NCBI GenBank assembly: GCA_964017145.1
Contig: OZ024844.1
Location: 3,534,001-3,598,000 of the forward strand
DNA from: Agrocybe praecox
Lineage: Eukaryota; Basidiomycota; Agaricomycetes; Agaricales; Agrocybaceae
Reading direction: 5' to 3'
DNA: 64,000 nucleotides
A program made the translations under genes and the position numbers. Of this stretch, positions 1 through 12,578 are shown piece after piece (within the stretch, counting starts at the first letter, position 1; each line of letters starts with the position of its first letter). The notes beneath the pieces are model-generated. The model made no database searches. It saw only the letters and a program-made list of their open reading frames with translations, and was not told the DNA's origin.

Positions 1-119
1 AATAAGGTCTCAAGCGGCGAGAACTTTTGAGAAGGAAAAAGACATAGCTTCTCTATGAGACATGATAACAACAGAAGCATTGCCACCAAGAAAAGTAGGA
101 CCAGCCGGATTTTGCCCCA

Positions 120-430
120 CAAGTCTCGCGAGTTCGGAATTCCGCCCCCAAGCGTATTTGTATGCAGTGTTTTCACTGTTCAGGACCTTGAAGCCTTAAC
201 TTGTCACCCAGACTCAGAATCCCCGAAAAGGTCTTTTATCGCACCATGCAGTGGCATGTCCGCCTCGATGAAGTGAGAACTGGACCAGTATTGACCGAAG
301 AAGATGGATTTGAGTCTGTTGGAATTTTCGCGCGTTTGGGTGCTGTTATTTAGTGAAGAAGAGAATTTCGCGAGCTTAAGATTCTATACTTACCACTGCC
401 GGCATCCCACGAGAGTATGGCTAATGTCCT
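120..430 (+). pseudogene. F-box gene relic
   Basis: This stretch is a decayed relative of the F-box gene that starts at 1540. In one frame it reads 'VQDLEALTCHPDS', matching 'PRDLEALSLVNLEL' of the intact gene. In a second frame, from about 220, it reads 'IPEKVFYRTMQWHVRLDE' and later 'EEDGFESVGIFARLGAVI', which ends at a TAG near 351. A third frame gives 'EENFASLRFYTYHC', matching 'NENIACQVRSWYC'. At least two frame changes and a stop are therefore needed to follow one 110-residue stretch of the family. I see no intact start. Resemblance to the neighbour is by eye; the pseudogene call is inferred from the frame breaks. Confidence 0.6.
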
Positions 431-1539
431 TAATTCCGGTAAAGACAAAAATCGAGACGAATACTGACGTTTCGGCCGCGTTTCGCGTTTCTTGAAAGAA
501 AGATAAAAAATATAATATCACAATTCAAGTTTTCTGACAGTCCGAATTCCCAACTATTGTGTTTATTTTCGGCACAAATAAAGGTGTTTTTTGATTACTA
601 TACTATTAAGCAAACGCGCAAGTTCGTGTGTACCTGTTTGTTTTTGCATCTCTTCAGGTAAATCTTATTGTTCTTTGCACTCCTTTTCTCATTTTGATGA
701 CGTATTTTTTATTGCCATCCTTTGTCCTCCATCTCTCCATTGTACCTCGCCAAATTTGAAACTATTTTACAGATTTTATCATGCTTTTTCAGTGTCTTCT
801 CTTTCCTTTGATTTTGGTATCATTTTGATGCCTACACTTTACGGCTATGCTCTAATTCCTCCTTGCCATATGCTCTCCAAATTTTATTCGTATTTTTGGT
901 GCCGGAGCGAAGCGAGGCGCATACCTTGTTGTCTAAAAACAATTAACTGAATTGGTTTTTGTGTTTTCAGATGCGCCGATATATCTATTTTTAGCGGTAC
1001 TTACGGACCATGGCTGAACATCCCGTTTCGGGGCAGGTTTACACGGTGACAAAAAAATTGAACAAATACTAGCTTAGTTTTTAATTAACATGCATGATGT
1101 CCCAAAATTTTGAATATATTTCACGATTGATAATAGACTTGTTTTATAAAGAAAAACTAGGGTTTCTCGGAGGTTTTCAGGTGGCCTAACAAGTTGGACT
1201 CCCCGGAGTGACATAAGTATGGAATGTTTTCTATTTCCAGGCCTGTGGCCGTGTGAATCGGGGAGAAAATACTATCTATCTAAAATCCTCATATCTTGAC
1301 CTCACGTCATTCCAGCCAGTGCCCAGAGAATCATGACATGATCAATAAAAATCGTTATGGGCAGCGGGTTGGTGGGTGAGTGTGACCATTGTTCGCTATT
1401 GAAACAATGGGTCTTTCCCTATCTGGGCAGTACGGTGGGGTAGATTGATTTAAAGCCCAGTTTCGCAACTACATACTAGAACCCACAACGAGTTCTCCTT
1501 GCATGGTAATCGCGCACAAAATCGCCTGCATACTATCCA
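431..1539. other. AT-rich non-coding stretch
   Basis: No convincing coding region. Open frames here are short and of low-complexity composition. The final 100-200 bases would contain the promoter and leader of the F-box gene at 1540, but no clear TATA box is visible. Confidence 0.4.
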
Positions 1540-3503
1540 ATGCCTACCCAACTTTCCCCCTCCCACACAGAATCACAATCTTCCCAAGGACCCCGTGAAT
1601 TTCCACTGCGCTACCAGCTCGAGCATATTTGGGAGATCATCGGAATATACTGTACCCCGAGGGACCTTGAAGCCTTGTCCCTGGTTAACCTTGAATTGTG
1701 CAAAGTAATCCGTTCATTGGTTTTCAAGCAGCTCATCTTCGAAGTAGACCATGAAGATTACGATGGTGTGGACCCCGAAGATTTACAACTCGTGCATGAA
1801 GAACGTGCGTCTGCCGCTGTGGGACGGTTTTTGGGTCTCTCTTTGAACGAGAATATTGCATGCCAAGTTCGTAGTTGGTATTGCGACGGCACCTATTCGG
1901 CAGGGAACATCATATTGGAGAAATACCACCAGGACACCATCCCGATCTTCTTTGACACCCTCCATAGATACACAGCGCTGAAGAAATTGGTTTTAATTGG
2001 GGTTCAAGTAGACACTTCCTCGTTGGGCACAATCGCTATGCTCGGAAACCTCGAGACATTGGATTTCGATGGCGTGGACTTCGAAGATTCCTTCAATATA
2101 ACCAACCCACTTCCTTTGAAGGCACTTAGGATCGAAGACGAAGAGGACCAAAATTCTGCTCACACCCACGCGCCCTTTGACTTCTGTCGACCAGAACGCC
2201 TTGAATTTGTCGTGTTGAATTGCAGATTCTCAATGGATTTGCCGTTCGCTATCTTGACCATGTTGCTTTCCAAAAATTGCTCCAGTCTAGTGCAACTCGA
2301 AATCACATTGAACGAATCAACGACCCCACTTTTCTTCACGCTGCTTGAACGTTGTTCTCAGTTGCAGGGCTTGACCATCAATGAAGATCCTTCAGATTTC
2401 GACAGAAATTGGTTCATCGCGCACAAAGGCTTGACCAGACGGGCCTGTCGACATTTATCCGATTTCGCAGGTCCTGCCATTGCTGCTCTAAAGATAATTC
2501 AAGGGCGGCCTATACGCAGATTGTTCATTCGAGGATCGGGTGTCGAAGGTTCCTATTGCCCTGTTGAAGATACCCTAGACGTCTTGACTGCAGTCGAGAC
2601 AGAGAACGTAACAGAGTTGCATTTCGAGCGGACCAAAACAGGAGACTCTCGAAAGCTCCTGCAGCGTATTAGCGAGCTCCAATTTTCAAATCTACGCATC
2701 CTCGCAATACCCATCGATGACCGGGACGAGAATGCAAATTTGACTGACCACGATATCATCTGTATGCTGGCACGACTGAAGGGGAAAGACGATACGGAGG
2801 AGGACGAGGCCCACGATTTGCAACACCGGTTTAAACAGTATGAGTCTTGCTATGACATAGAAACCTTGGGCAACTTATCAGGATATCTCATCCGAGATGC
2901 AGACGGACGACACCGAACAGACATTCGTGTTCAACACTACGTTGATGGGTATCCGGTAAAAAAATTTCTTGTGCTTTTTAGATGTGATATCGTCGTTTAC
3001 GCACATGTTTTGACCAGCGTCTACTCGCAGACATTATTTCAGGGATAATCGATCTTCCCAAGAGCATCGTCAAGCTACACATCAACCAATCCCGTATATT
3101 TAAGCGTATGCCATTCACGAAATTCCACGAGCTCGCTATCATGATCGCATTTGCGGACCTAGCCAATGAACGATTGACTAATTTGTCATATGTGTCTCTG
3201 GGTATAGAGAACGTATATCACAAGGCTTGGCAGGTGAACATGTTTCGCCAGTGGGGTAAACCAAAGGTGTATGCCAGAGTGGAAGGAAGGCCTGAGCCGA
3301 TATTGACAGGGACGCTGGTGATGTTCCCTAAGGGTAAGAAGACTTTCATAGAAACTATGAGTTCTAGTTATTTGCCGTATCACTTCGGTATAGTACCCAA
3401 GACCGGTGCCTTCAAGTTGAACTTGGACGACGTAGGTCTGGCTGTAGCGTATGAGGAGATGGAACCAGCATGGTGGGAAACCCAGGGTTGCCTTGCACAG
3501 TAA
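1540..3503 (+). CDS. F-box/LRR-like protein
   Basis: Likely a substrate-recognition subunit of an SCF ubiquitin ligase. The model joins 1540..2983 and 3043..3503, giving 634 aa. An F-box-like segment lies at about residues 25-65 ('HIWEIIGIYCTPRDLEALS'). After it come irregular leucine-rich segments such as 'LGNLETLDFDGVDF' and 'LPKSIVKLHINQS', the usual layout of the large agaric F-box families. The 59-nt intron (GTGATA...TTTCAG) is inferred because the frame changes there; it is the least certain part, since the donor is not the strongest possible. The C-terminal exon is well-formed coding sequence ending in 'WWETQGCLAQ'. The partial copy at 120-430 and the broken gene at 62541 belong to the same broad family. 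The substrate cannot be inferred. Confidence 0.7.
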
Positions 3504-3665
3504 ATGCAATATTTTGAATACGAATGATACTTCATCCACATATAAACACTGCTGTGGTCAAAACTTCGTCGTTCGCATAATGGCATACATAGCGATTTGT
3601 CGTGTAATAGCTTCGTTAATTAAAACTTTTGCGTTCTTTCAGAAGAGGGGGTCGAGCCAAGTGAT

Positions 3666-5458
3666 CTACGTTGAGTCGGGAATATGTGTTCGTCGGTACG
3701 TTGGAGGCCTACGTGTCGATGGTCTATGCGTAGAAAGTGCATCGTAAGCAGGAGGTGCTGGAGTTTGACTCGGTGTCGGGTATATAATTGAGGTTGAAGA
3801 AGTGGAGTCGTTCAAGGGTGGTGGTAAGGCAGGTGCTGCAGCATCTGGCAGCCTAGGTGATATGCTCACTTTTCGGTCGTAATTGGGGTCATCACCAAGC
3901 ATATTAACACGAGGTTCGTCATGGTTTCCAGCACGAACGGGTGTTGGCCTGGGTCCAAAATTGAACAGTCTTTCCCTTCGAGCGAGATCATTAAGCAAAT
4001 TTTCACTGTTTGTATTAGGAGGAAGATTTTGCGGAGGCGTCGATGGAACTTTCAGTAATTCATCAGAGTAGGATGTAATTAATGGGGCCGATTGTATAAA
4101 CCCAGGTCGAAGAGGAGAGAGTTGTGGGACTGTCAATGCAACACCTTTCGCTGATAATATATTGTGAGATTTTGGGTGATATTTGATGCGCATATGCACT
4201 AACCTTGGTTGTAAGAAGGATTGGTACCAGTAAATCCATTTCCATCCTGCGGATAACTAACAGATTCCGGGCTCCGTGAGGATCTTCTTCGTCTTATCCA
4301 GAATATTAAAAGTCCAATAAATAATAGGAGATTTATTCCTCCAACAACTCCGCCAACTACAGGCCCAATTGACGATGTTGAGCGCTTTACAACAGATCCC
4401 GGGACAATGGAGCCTGTAGGCCCACCATTCACCGAAGATGCTATCGAGGTTGCCGATGAATCGCCAGGGACACTGGTGAGGTTGGAAAAAGGTGCATATG
4501 TCATATAGTCGAACATGAATACCTGGGCTCCGACTGGTATAACAGTCACGAGTAGCGTATGTTTCTGCGCAGGCAGACCATCTTGAGTAAAGAAAGGGAA
4601 GTTGAACACATTTCCGACATTGTTTTTGAACTGTGGGGTATTCTCGTCTACTGTGTAGCTCTGTGAAACGGGGGTGCGGTCATCTATAGAGTATGAAACC
4701 GTCAAGGAACCGAGAAGGTTCCAACCGAAGACGCCATAAAGCGAGATTGCGGTTCCTACAAGCAGAATTTTTTTATAACTAAAATAAAATGAAAGAACAT
4801 CGGAAAACTGACGGACCTTCAAAATCATACGAGAATGTAGAGTCATGCGTAGTACATCGATGGGTGGTATTCCCCAGAGGGAAAGCACTACTATTTGTCC
4901 CGCCATTCAAGCCGTCTGTATTCCTCGCCCAGGCAATGGAATATTGTATTCCAGGGTCATCGTCATCCACAAACACCGTCTTTCCTGCCATGTTCGTATT
5001 AGGAGATAACTCAACGAAGGCAAGGTCGAGAGAGGCCGCATCGATTTCGTTGACTGTGACATTATGTTTACCGGGTGGTAGCGCTGGTGTTTTGTACCAT
5101 TGTAAATAGATTGGTGATGAAGCGACGGTTGGATATAAAATTTGGTATGCAGGAGCACCATCTATGCTGACTGTCGCATTCTGCGAGAGCCTCCTAATTG
5201 GTATGGTACCGACAAATGCTATGGAAGTGCCTATGACAGAAGAATGTTTGAATATCCTCCAATTTCGCAGGGCACACAAAACGTACCTTCAAACTCCACA
5301 CTAAAAGATCCCAAGAACCCGTTTCCTGTAGATGTCATAGGGAAAAACGCGGTCCCGTTATACCAACTCGACAAAGTGTTGTGAAACCATTGCCCATCTG
5401 AATACTTGAGGCCAGTCGCCTCATTGTCAATGATTTGGATAATCGTCGTGTTGGCCAT
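3666..5458 (-). CDS. single-pass membrane protein, LDDRD family
   Basis: The model has four exons (5458..5287, 5230..4817, 4755..4204, 4129..3666) and encodes 533 aa; every junction keeps frame. The N-terminal half has two copies of a beta-rich ectodomain unit. The first begins 'IIQIIDNEATGLKYSDG' and the second 'VFVDDDDPGIQYSIAW'; each runs to a motif like 'FEGTSIAFVG' / 'FEGTAISLYG'. One hydrophobic helix at about residues 325-350 is followed by RRRR, which predicts an outside N terminus and a cytoplasmic tail. The tail is Pro/Ser-rich, ending near 'PPAYDALSTHRPSTRRPP'. Start 5458 was chosen because it gives the 'MANTTIIQIID' head that matches the paralogs at 44.2-48.7 kb; a start at 5539 is possible. 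No enzyme motif is visible; a wall-sensing role is only a guess. It is divergent from the CCCH gene. Confidence 0.8.
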
Positions 5459-6458
5459 CCGGGAGAAGGAGACGGAGTTCGTGGTGACGGGAGAGTCAAC
5501 AATTGGGAAGAAAGGACATCGGGGGGAGAGGCGTGCCATCCGGTTTGGTATTAAAACATTGGTGTTTCGGATACATAACGTAAGTGCACACGCAGGGACT
5601 GTCGTGAATGAACCAAAGGCTATGTCCTGTATACGCTTTGATGTGATGGCGATCAGGCATTTGGGCGTTAATCACCGCGCGGTTAAGGGATTTTCATGTG
5701 CCTGGTCCTGGTGGCGGAAAGTATGTTTTTCGTGCTATGGTGCCAGGAGTGAAAACAGAGGGGCACGGGGTTCCAGGTGTTAGTGTTGACAAGCGTACAA
5801 TAAGCAAAAGTGAATTCGAAGGTAGGAGACGGATGCCATTGGCCCTACGGCTGAGAGAAATTTAACCTCTAGGTGCGCAGAATGGAGAGTGTTTCTGCAT
5901 CTGACAGCCTGAGATACGTGAAGTATACCGCGAACACGCTGAGAACTTTAGTGGGTCAATGACAGAAAACCATAATTTCCCGGTAGTTTTACAGCCCCCG
6001 TATCGCGTAGTCCTTCGAATATCAAAACCTTTCTTCTTCAAGCAGCAACAAGGGATAACCAGATACAATAACCCTCACGCCCGATATTTCAACAGCGAAC
6101 GAATTTCAAATATTATCAGGCATAGCCTTAATTCGGAGACAAGAAATTTGTGAATATAGAAAGCAACAAAGTCCAGACAAAGAACACAAGTACCTCTTTC
6201 CAACGCGAACTATCACAACTTGGCACTTTCCTTGTTTCCTATTGAGGTTGCCCTGGTGATGAATAAGATCTTTTGTGGGATAAATCTCAGGTATTGCTAT
6301 CGAATTCGGAGTGATATTGTGTACCAGATGGTATAAAGCAAGAGGTTTTTAACTCTTTTGATGTCGCGCTCTCGTGACGGTCCTGCATGATCAGTTAAGA
6401 TACCAACTCTCTCTTTCTCACCAACGCATATGATCCTGACCCCCTTAGATTCAGCCTG
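5459..6458. other. divergent intergenic region
   Basis: About 1 kb separates the start codons of the membrane protein (-) and the CCCH protein (+). It should hold both promoters. I see no supported gene and no strong TATA element. Confidence 0.4.
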
Positions 6459-8864
6459 ATGAGGTCGTCCAACAAGTACAATAATGAACCAGACACTAAA
6501 CTCATACGATGTTATGTACGTACAGGCGCGACATGCTTTGATCCCAATTTAACGCCCAATAACCCTATTTTTCATCAGTTTGATACGTCGGCATCCGGCT
6601 GCAGAAAGGGCAATTACTGCAATTTTGCTCACCAGGGCGACCCCACCTGGGGGCAGGCACGCATAACACACCGGTATGATGATAGGACCCCCGGAAAGTC
6701 TCGATACAGTGACCGTGGACGGGATTATGACTATGAAGGAGAGTTTGAACGTGAACGCGACCGTGAGGATCGCTCAGTGCGGCGAAGATCTCGAAGCAGA
6801 CAACGTTCTCCATCGCCATCAGACCGCGCAAGACACCGACAACGCAGTCACTCCCCGGTGGCAGGTTCATCGAGGCGAAGAGAAGACCGTACGCCGTCTG
6901 GTTCTAGGGGAAAGCATAAAGTTAATGACTCGATATCTTCCACGCCCGAGGGGGAAGGCCGAACTCAAACAAGAACGGTCTTACCGACGCCTCCTACTAC
7001 CGGTGTCGATTCCAGCATACCCTTCTCTTCACGATCCGTCAAGCAAGAAGATCGCGCGATGCCAGGGCCAAGTTTGGTTACATCACCCCCAACCGCACCA
7101 CGAGGTATGCGCCAGCCTATTGATGCACCTCAGTCAAGCTCTTCAAGCGCTGTTGGACCACCAAAACCAACAGCTTTACCTCAGACCATGCCACCACCAC
7201 CACCATCATCGCTACTACCACCACCACCATCTACTCCACCCCCTCCACAAGCACCTGCCCCAAGTGAGCCACTGGGACCCCCTCCACCGATCCCAGAAGG
7301 ACTGTCGCTCAATGTTCCTGTCCATCACGAGCAACCTAATGATCAAGCGAAAGCGAAGCTAGTGGATGATCGAACAAAGTGTGTCTCCTTGTTCTAATAC
7401 CCAGCCAACATTATTGATATAGCTGTTCAGCCTGATGTTCAAGGCCGTCCAAGCTATGCTCGATGTCCAGGAGTTGGAAGAGGAGCGTGCTCATGCGGCC
7501 ACCGTCGTTGCAGCGCAAAACTTCTCTGCTCTTCCTGATGCAGTGCAGGCCCGCATGCTGGGGCAACTCGCAGCAATCGAGGAAAGGCTGCGGCTGGCCA
7601 ACCTTAATCTTGCGCAGTTTAAAGATGATTGGATCAAGGCCGATTCCTGGCCGGTCAAACCTCCTCCAGTGTCTAACGAAGCTGCTGCTGCTGAAGAATT
7701 TAACCAGAAGAGTTTTGAAACAATCGTCAAATATATTAAAGATCTCAGCACTCATTTGGACGATATTCTTGCCAACATACCCCAATTGAAGAACAAAAAT
7801 CTTCATCTATCGATCTCGACAGAAGACGATGGTGATGCCATGGACATCTCACGTCCTGAATCAGCTATGGATATTGATCAGGAAGGTGACCAACAACCAG
7901 GCCCTTCAATACCACCAACCACAGGCGACAACTCCAATAGCAGGAAGAGGCGAAGGTTGGCCACCGACGTGGATGGTTTCTTGCGCGACAATCTGCAAGG
8001 AAATGAAGAGGTAACAAATGAAGATATCGAAGCACTTCGCCACAAATTACAGCGGCTCGAAGCCTCTGTTCGGGACATGGAAAATGAAATAGACATTAAC
8101 GACATGGACATCCAGGACAGAATCGTCGATGTCGTTAATTCCTCCCAGTATGCACAAGCTCAGGAATTACGTGCACGAAGTAGGAGACGTAAAGAGAAAG
8201 AGCGTGAGCAGGACAACTCAATAGACAGGGCAAGGCACGAGCTTTCAGAGGCAAACGAACGGGTGCAACTGCTGGCTTCAAATTACACGAATCTATCACA
8301 AGAGATAAGCGCTGCGCGAGCACAAATGGAGCAGCAGAATCAAGAAAGAAGTCGCAACATGGCAAGATTGTCAGAGGTGAGTAGTCATACTAATGATTAA
8401 CACTGTCTTTTGTTTTCTCTTGGCTGATATCCGGCTCGTAGTTGGAAGAACGTATCAAAAAGTACTCCGAGAAACAGAACGAGAACCAAGCACGGAGTAC
8501 CACTCTCCGCGCAGCCTTAGATGCATATAACGTCCCACCTGCTTCCTCACAACGGACCCTAGATGGTGTCGTTATTCCATCCGCCGATTACGTCCTGTTA
8601 GCGTTGAGAGAACGCATAGAAGAAGAGGTCAGGGCAAAACTCCAGCCTCTCATTAACAACCATAGAGCAGAAGTAGTGAACGAGATCCAGAAGGGGAACA
8701 CAGAAATAAGCAGCAGCGTATGGAAGTCGACAGAGCATATCCGTTCCTTCGTGAGCGCGGTTTCTGGGATGTTGGAGAAGAGTCCAAAGCGGTCGCCGCC
8801 CCGCCGAAATCCCAGTGCTGGTTCTTCATCGGAAGGGTTGGGACACTCTCAGGAATCACTGTAG
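6459..8864 (+). CDS. CCCH zinc-finger protein with coiled coils
   Basis: Four exons (6459..6515, 6579..7378, 7431..8376, 8442..8864) encode 741 aa. The first intron is 63 nt and keeps frame; removing it creates a C-x8-C-x5-C-x3-H finger, 'CYFDTSASGCRKGNYCNFAH', at about residues 18-37. This finger type binds RNA. After it come an Arg/Ser/Asp-rich stretch resembling RS domains ('RSVRRRSRSRQRSPSPS'), a proline-rich region with PPPPP runs, and a long charged region with heptad-like coiled coils (about residues 290-700). The tail is Ser/Pro-rich. The combination suggests a nuclear RNA-processing or export factor; I do not recognise a named ortholog. If the first intron is retained, the open frame continues but the finger spacing is lost. 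Confidence 0.85.
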
Positions 8865-9366
8865 ACGCCGCTAAATTTGTTTCCACACAATAAATGGGCA
8901 CAAGAAGAGCTACTTTCCCCCTCCCTTCATTGTATTGTTTCTGTCTTTCTTTATCTGCCGCACTTTGTGTTGTATTATGAATGTAGACTCACATTTCTTG
9001 CTTGCATCGAACTATTATACGTAAGTACGTTGTAACTCCCCAGTCAAGGAAATTATTTTGTAGCCTTTAAAAATGAATCATCAAATTTCTATCAAATCAC
9101 TCTAACAAAAAAATGTATGTAGTCACTCCAACACGCAAAGATAATGTGTACATATCATTTGGTACATGTATCAACGTAGTCTACGTCCGCCATCGACGGT
9201 GGCGAGCGTCTCGGGACTGTCAATAATAGTCGATTCGGGACCGAGTCAGCTGACTCCTCCGTAGACGACAGAGATAAAGTTAGAAAAAATTGGATTTCTC
9301 ATCTTTTGACAGTCCAACGCACATCATTCTTCGACCTCACAAACTCCTCTTACAATTTAAAAAACA
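8865..9366. other. intergenic region
   Basis: About 500 bases between two genes on the same strand. It holds the 3' end of the CCCH gene and the promoter of the RING ligase gene. It is AT-rich with no supported coding sequence. Confidence 0.4.
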
Positions 9367-12053
9367 ATGTCCGCCGAAGTTGTAACCCAAGTTCGCACTT
9401 CTTCGACGAATGAATCGTCTCGCGGCAAGAGAAATAATAGGCCTCGCGGCGGAGGAGAAGGGGGAAGGAGCAATAACAACAATAACAACCGTGGATCCAA
9501 TCGCGCACCACGCCAAGGAGGAAATAAGAAAGGAAAGGATGCTGAAGCGGAAGCTGGAGAGCCAGTCGCAAAGGCAGGCCAGAAGCAAGACCAGGATATA
9601 GTTCAACAGATGGCTGCTGTCGCTGTTTCCGAAGCTGGCGACGTCGAAGTGTGCTGGATCTGTGCAGAACCTATCAAATACTACGCAGTCTCGGAATGCA
9701 ATCATCGGACGTGCCATGTCTGTGCTATTCGTCTGAGAGCACTGTACAAGAAAACGGATTGTACCTTCTGTAAAGTGCGTTATATCTCTTGCTTCATGCC
9801 GGCCTTGAGTCTTGAGAGATGGCTTATATTGTAATGACAGGAACCTCAATCTCATGTCATATTTACAAGTTCTCCAGATGCTCCATACTCCTCTTACGAT
9901 CGCGCAAATATGCCTTACAAGGACGCTAAGCTTTCTGTATCCTTCGAGACGCAAGAGATGATGGAAGATGGGCTTATCTTGCTTCGGTTCAATTGTGCAG
10001 ACACCGAATGTGACTACATAGGCAATGGATGGGGAGATCTTAGGCTGCACGTTCGCGCAACCCATGGAAAGCTAATGTGGTACGTGTCCTGAAACTCATT
10101 TTATAAGATAGACCAATCCCTAACCATCAATAATAGTGATCTTTGTATCAGATATAAGAAAGTCTTCTCTCATGAACATACTCTATATACTGTCGCTTCT
10201 CTTGCCGTACATCTTCCTTCGATGAACCAGCGTCCGAGTAAAGCAGCTTTGAAGGAACCACCGGAGGGAGGTATCCATCCACTTTGTGCTTTCTGTCGTG
10301 AATGCTACTTTGGAGACGATGAGTTATACGCACACATGCGAGAAAAGCACGAAGAATGCTTCGTTTGCAAAAGAAACGAAGTTAGAGACCAATAGTGGGT
10401 TTAGTCAATTTATCACCTCAATCGTTTTTTAATATATTTTCCTCTAGCTTCCAGAACTATGAGAGTCTCGTAAGTTACATGAGAGATATTCCTGTATAAT
10501 TTACTCACTCGTATTCAGGAACGGCATTTCAATACTGCTCATCACCCATGCACTCAGTCAGAATGTCAAGCGCGCAAGTTTGTTGTATTTAACTCCCCTC
10601 TCGACCTCAAGGCCCACATGGTCGAAGAGCACAGTGGTGACATGAATTCGAGAGACATGAAAGAGGCACGGAGGATTCAAGCTGAATTTGCTTTTGAAGA
10701 GGCCAACCACGGTCGGCATGGGCGCAGGGACAGAGAGCGTGACAGGGATCGAGACCGAGACCGCGAACCACCTCCACAACAAAGACAGCCGCAAGCCTCA
10801 TCTTCGGCTGCTGCTGCACCTGCACCTACGCGCCCTACTGCCGTAGGCAACAGAAGAAGAGAAGGGTTCGGAGGCGCGTTGACAGAAGCGGGGCCATCTA
10901 CCGTTGCCCAATCTAATAACCGTCAACAAACAAGACCGTCTACCCCGCAGAATAATGCTGATGTAGATCCTGTTGTTGCTGAGTATGTTGTGCGCTTTCT
11001 ATACCTTATTTTTTATCTTAACTTTTTTTTTGCAGGAGGCATACGGCTTTCTTGGCTCGTTTACAACAACTTGCACCTAACCCTACAGCTGCAGTTCCCG
11101 CTGTTAGAGCTGCTACACGTAGTTATCGATCGTCTGAGTCGAGCGCTCGTGATTTGATTCTGACTGTTTGGAATGTTCTTGACCGTAATCTGGATTATAC
11201 GGCTAGCATTGTAAACATGTTCATCGATCTTCTGGAGGACGAGGAAAAGAAACAGGACTTATTGTCGTCCTGGAAAGGCTTTGCAGTTGAGGTACATTTC
11301 CCATACTTCTCGAACTTGGCCGATTTCTGATCGCGAGTCTCTTTTTATCAGCAACGTCGACAGTTCCCTGACCTCACACCAACGGCTATTGGATCGGGAT
11401 ACGCGGGAATTACTTCTGGTCGGGTGTTAAATGTTAAACACTCTACTGCGACACGCTCGTCGCAAAGCCAGCAAGTGTGGAACAGAGTAGCTCTAGCAGC
11501 TACCAATTCTGCCACTGTGCCCCCACCAGGGACCGTTCCTCGCCCGAGGATACCAGCACCGCAACCTGCACCCCAGCAAGAAAAGTTCCCCTCCCTGCCT
11601 TCAACTACTTCTGCTTCTGGCTCTGGAGCTTCTGCATCATTGGCTCCGTCATACAGGACAGGACAGCGCACAACACCGTGGTCTGCTAGCTCGGCTCAGC
11701 CCTCGAATGTTCGTTCGCAACCCACCCCTGTATCTGTCTCCATGCCAGCTTCACGGGCAAGTTCGAAGAAGACTGCTGCCCCGCCAAAATTATCTAACGC
11801 ACTGTTCCCTGAACTTCCCACTTCCTCATCTGCGAGAAGTAAGCCTCAAGTGAGCGGAAACGTATCCCTCAAAAATATCCTGGGAACTGGTAATGCACCT
11901 CCACCGGCCGCCTGGGGCACAAGTAGTGGAAGCGCAGAGGGCGGAAACGGCAGTCCAGAGGATACTGATGCTCCACCACAAGGTGGGAAAGGAAAGAAAG
12001 GCAAAGGAAAGCAGAAGCAGACTCTTTTCACACTTGGATCTTTCCCTAATTGA
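9367..12053 (+). CDS. HEL2: E3 ubiquitin ligase Hel2/ZNF598
   Basis: Seven exons (9367..9774, 9841..10079, 10137..10394, 10448..10469, 10519..10982, 11036..11291, 11352..12053) encode 782 aa. A C-terminal-shifted RING finger begins 'CWICAEPIKYYAVSECNHR' at about residue 97. It is followed by the family's characteristic region ('EPQSHVIFTSSPDAPY') and several C2H2-like fingers, for example 'CRECYFGDDELYAHMREKH' and 'CQARKFVVFNSPLDLKAHM'. The rest is low-complexity and basic, with RDRDRD runs and an Ala/Pro/Ser-rich tail. Hel2/ZNF598 senses collided ribosomes and ubiquitylates small-subunit proteins to start ribosome-associated quality control; the domain order fits that family closely. Exon 4 is only 22 nt and restores 'YFQNYESL'. 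The N terminus is rich in Arg, Gly and Asn, as in other fungal members. Confidence 0.93.
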
Positions 12054-12318
12054 AGGGTGACTCTTCCTCATAGTATATATTATTGATGTCGACTGTTTTA
12101 TAACAATTGATTCTATCCTGAAATCATGTTGCCCGCTATACGTGTATCTCGGATACATAATTTTTAGTATGGCATTTGCCTCTTGAAATGGCCTTGATCA
12201 TGGTGCGGATGCAAACTCAGGAAACTAGATGACTAACATCCAGCGCTACTTATAATGGGCACTGGATCAAAAATATCCGAGTGCCGGTCCGTTATTCATA
12301 ATCGCTTGGAAGCTGACT

Positions 12319-12345
12319 AGTGCTAGTGACTACTAGTAGTACTCC
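12319..12345. repeat. CTAGTGAC-type dispersed motif, copy 1
   Basis: The bases AGTGCTAGTGACTA followed by a CTAGT-containing tail and ACTCC recur near 28082-28110 with almost the same order. Both copies lie in non-coding DNA before a gene. Nothing here shows what the element is. Confidence 0.45.
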
Positions 12346-12370
12346 ACCACCACCACCACCACCACCACCA
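12344..12370. repeat. (CCA)n microsatellite
   Basis: About nine tandem CCA triplets in the intergenic region between the RING ligase and the F-box gene, directly after the dispersed motif. It is a simple repeat and likely variable in length between strains. Confidence 0.9.
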
Positions 12371-12578
12371 TCACGTAAAGATTTAGTCCTGATTTCGGAG
12401 GGCAAAAGGGCATTTCTTGGTAAATCTTGTCTCTAGAATATTCGCGTTCTTTGACTGCGTATCTCGAGACCTGGACGGTATCGGTGGAAGAACGAACTCA
12501 GGGGTATGTACGCGTTTACATTATACATGAAGCGTCAAAATAATCAGCATCGCAGATACTTTCATCAGTATAATTAAT

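Noticed and set aside
6676..7362. 228-codon frame overlapping the CCCH gene, with a His run
   Set aside because: It is the +1 frame of the proline-rich and RS-like region; the true frame continues through well-formed splice sites.
12344..12370. CCA repeat as a coding poly-Pro or poly-His tract
   Set aside because: No open frame with a start or splice support runs through it; treated as a microsatellite.
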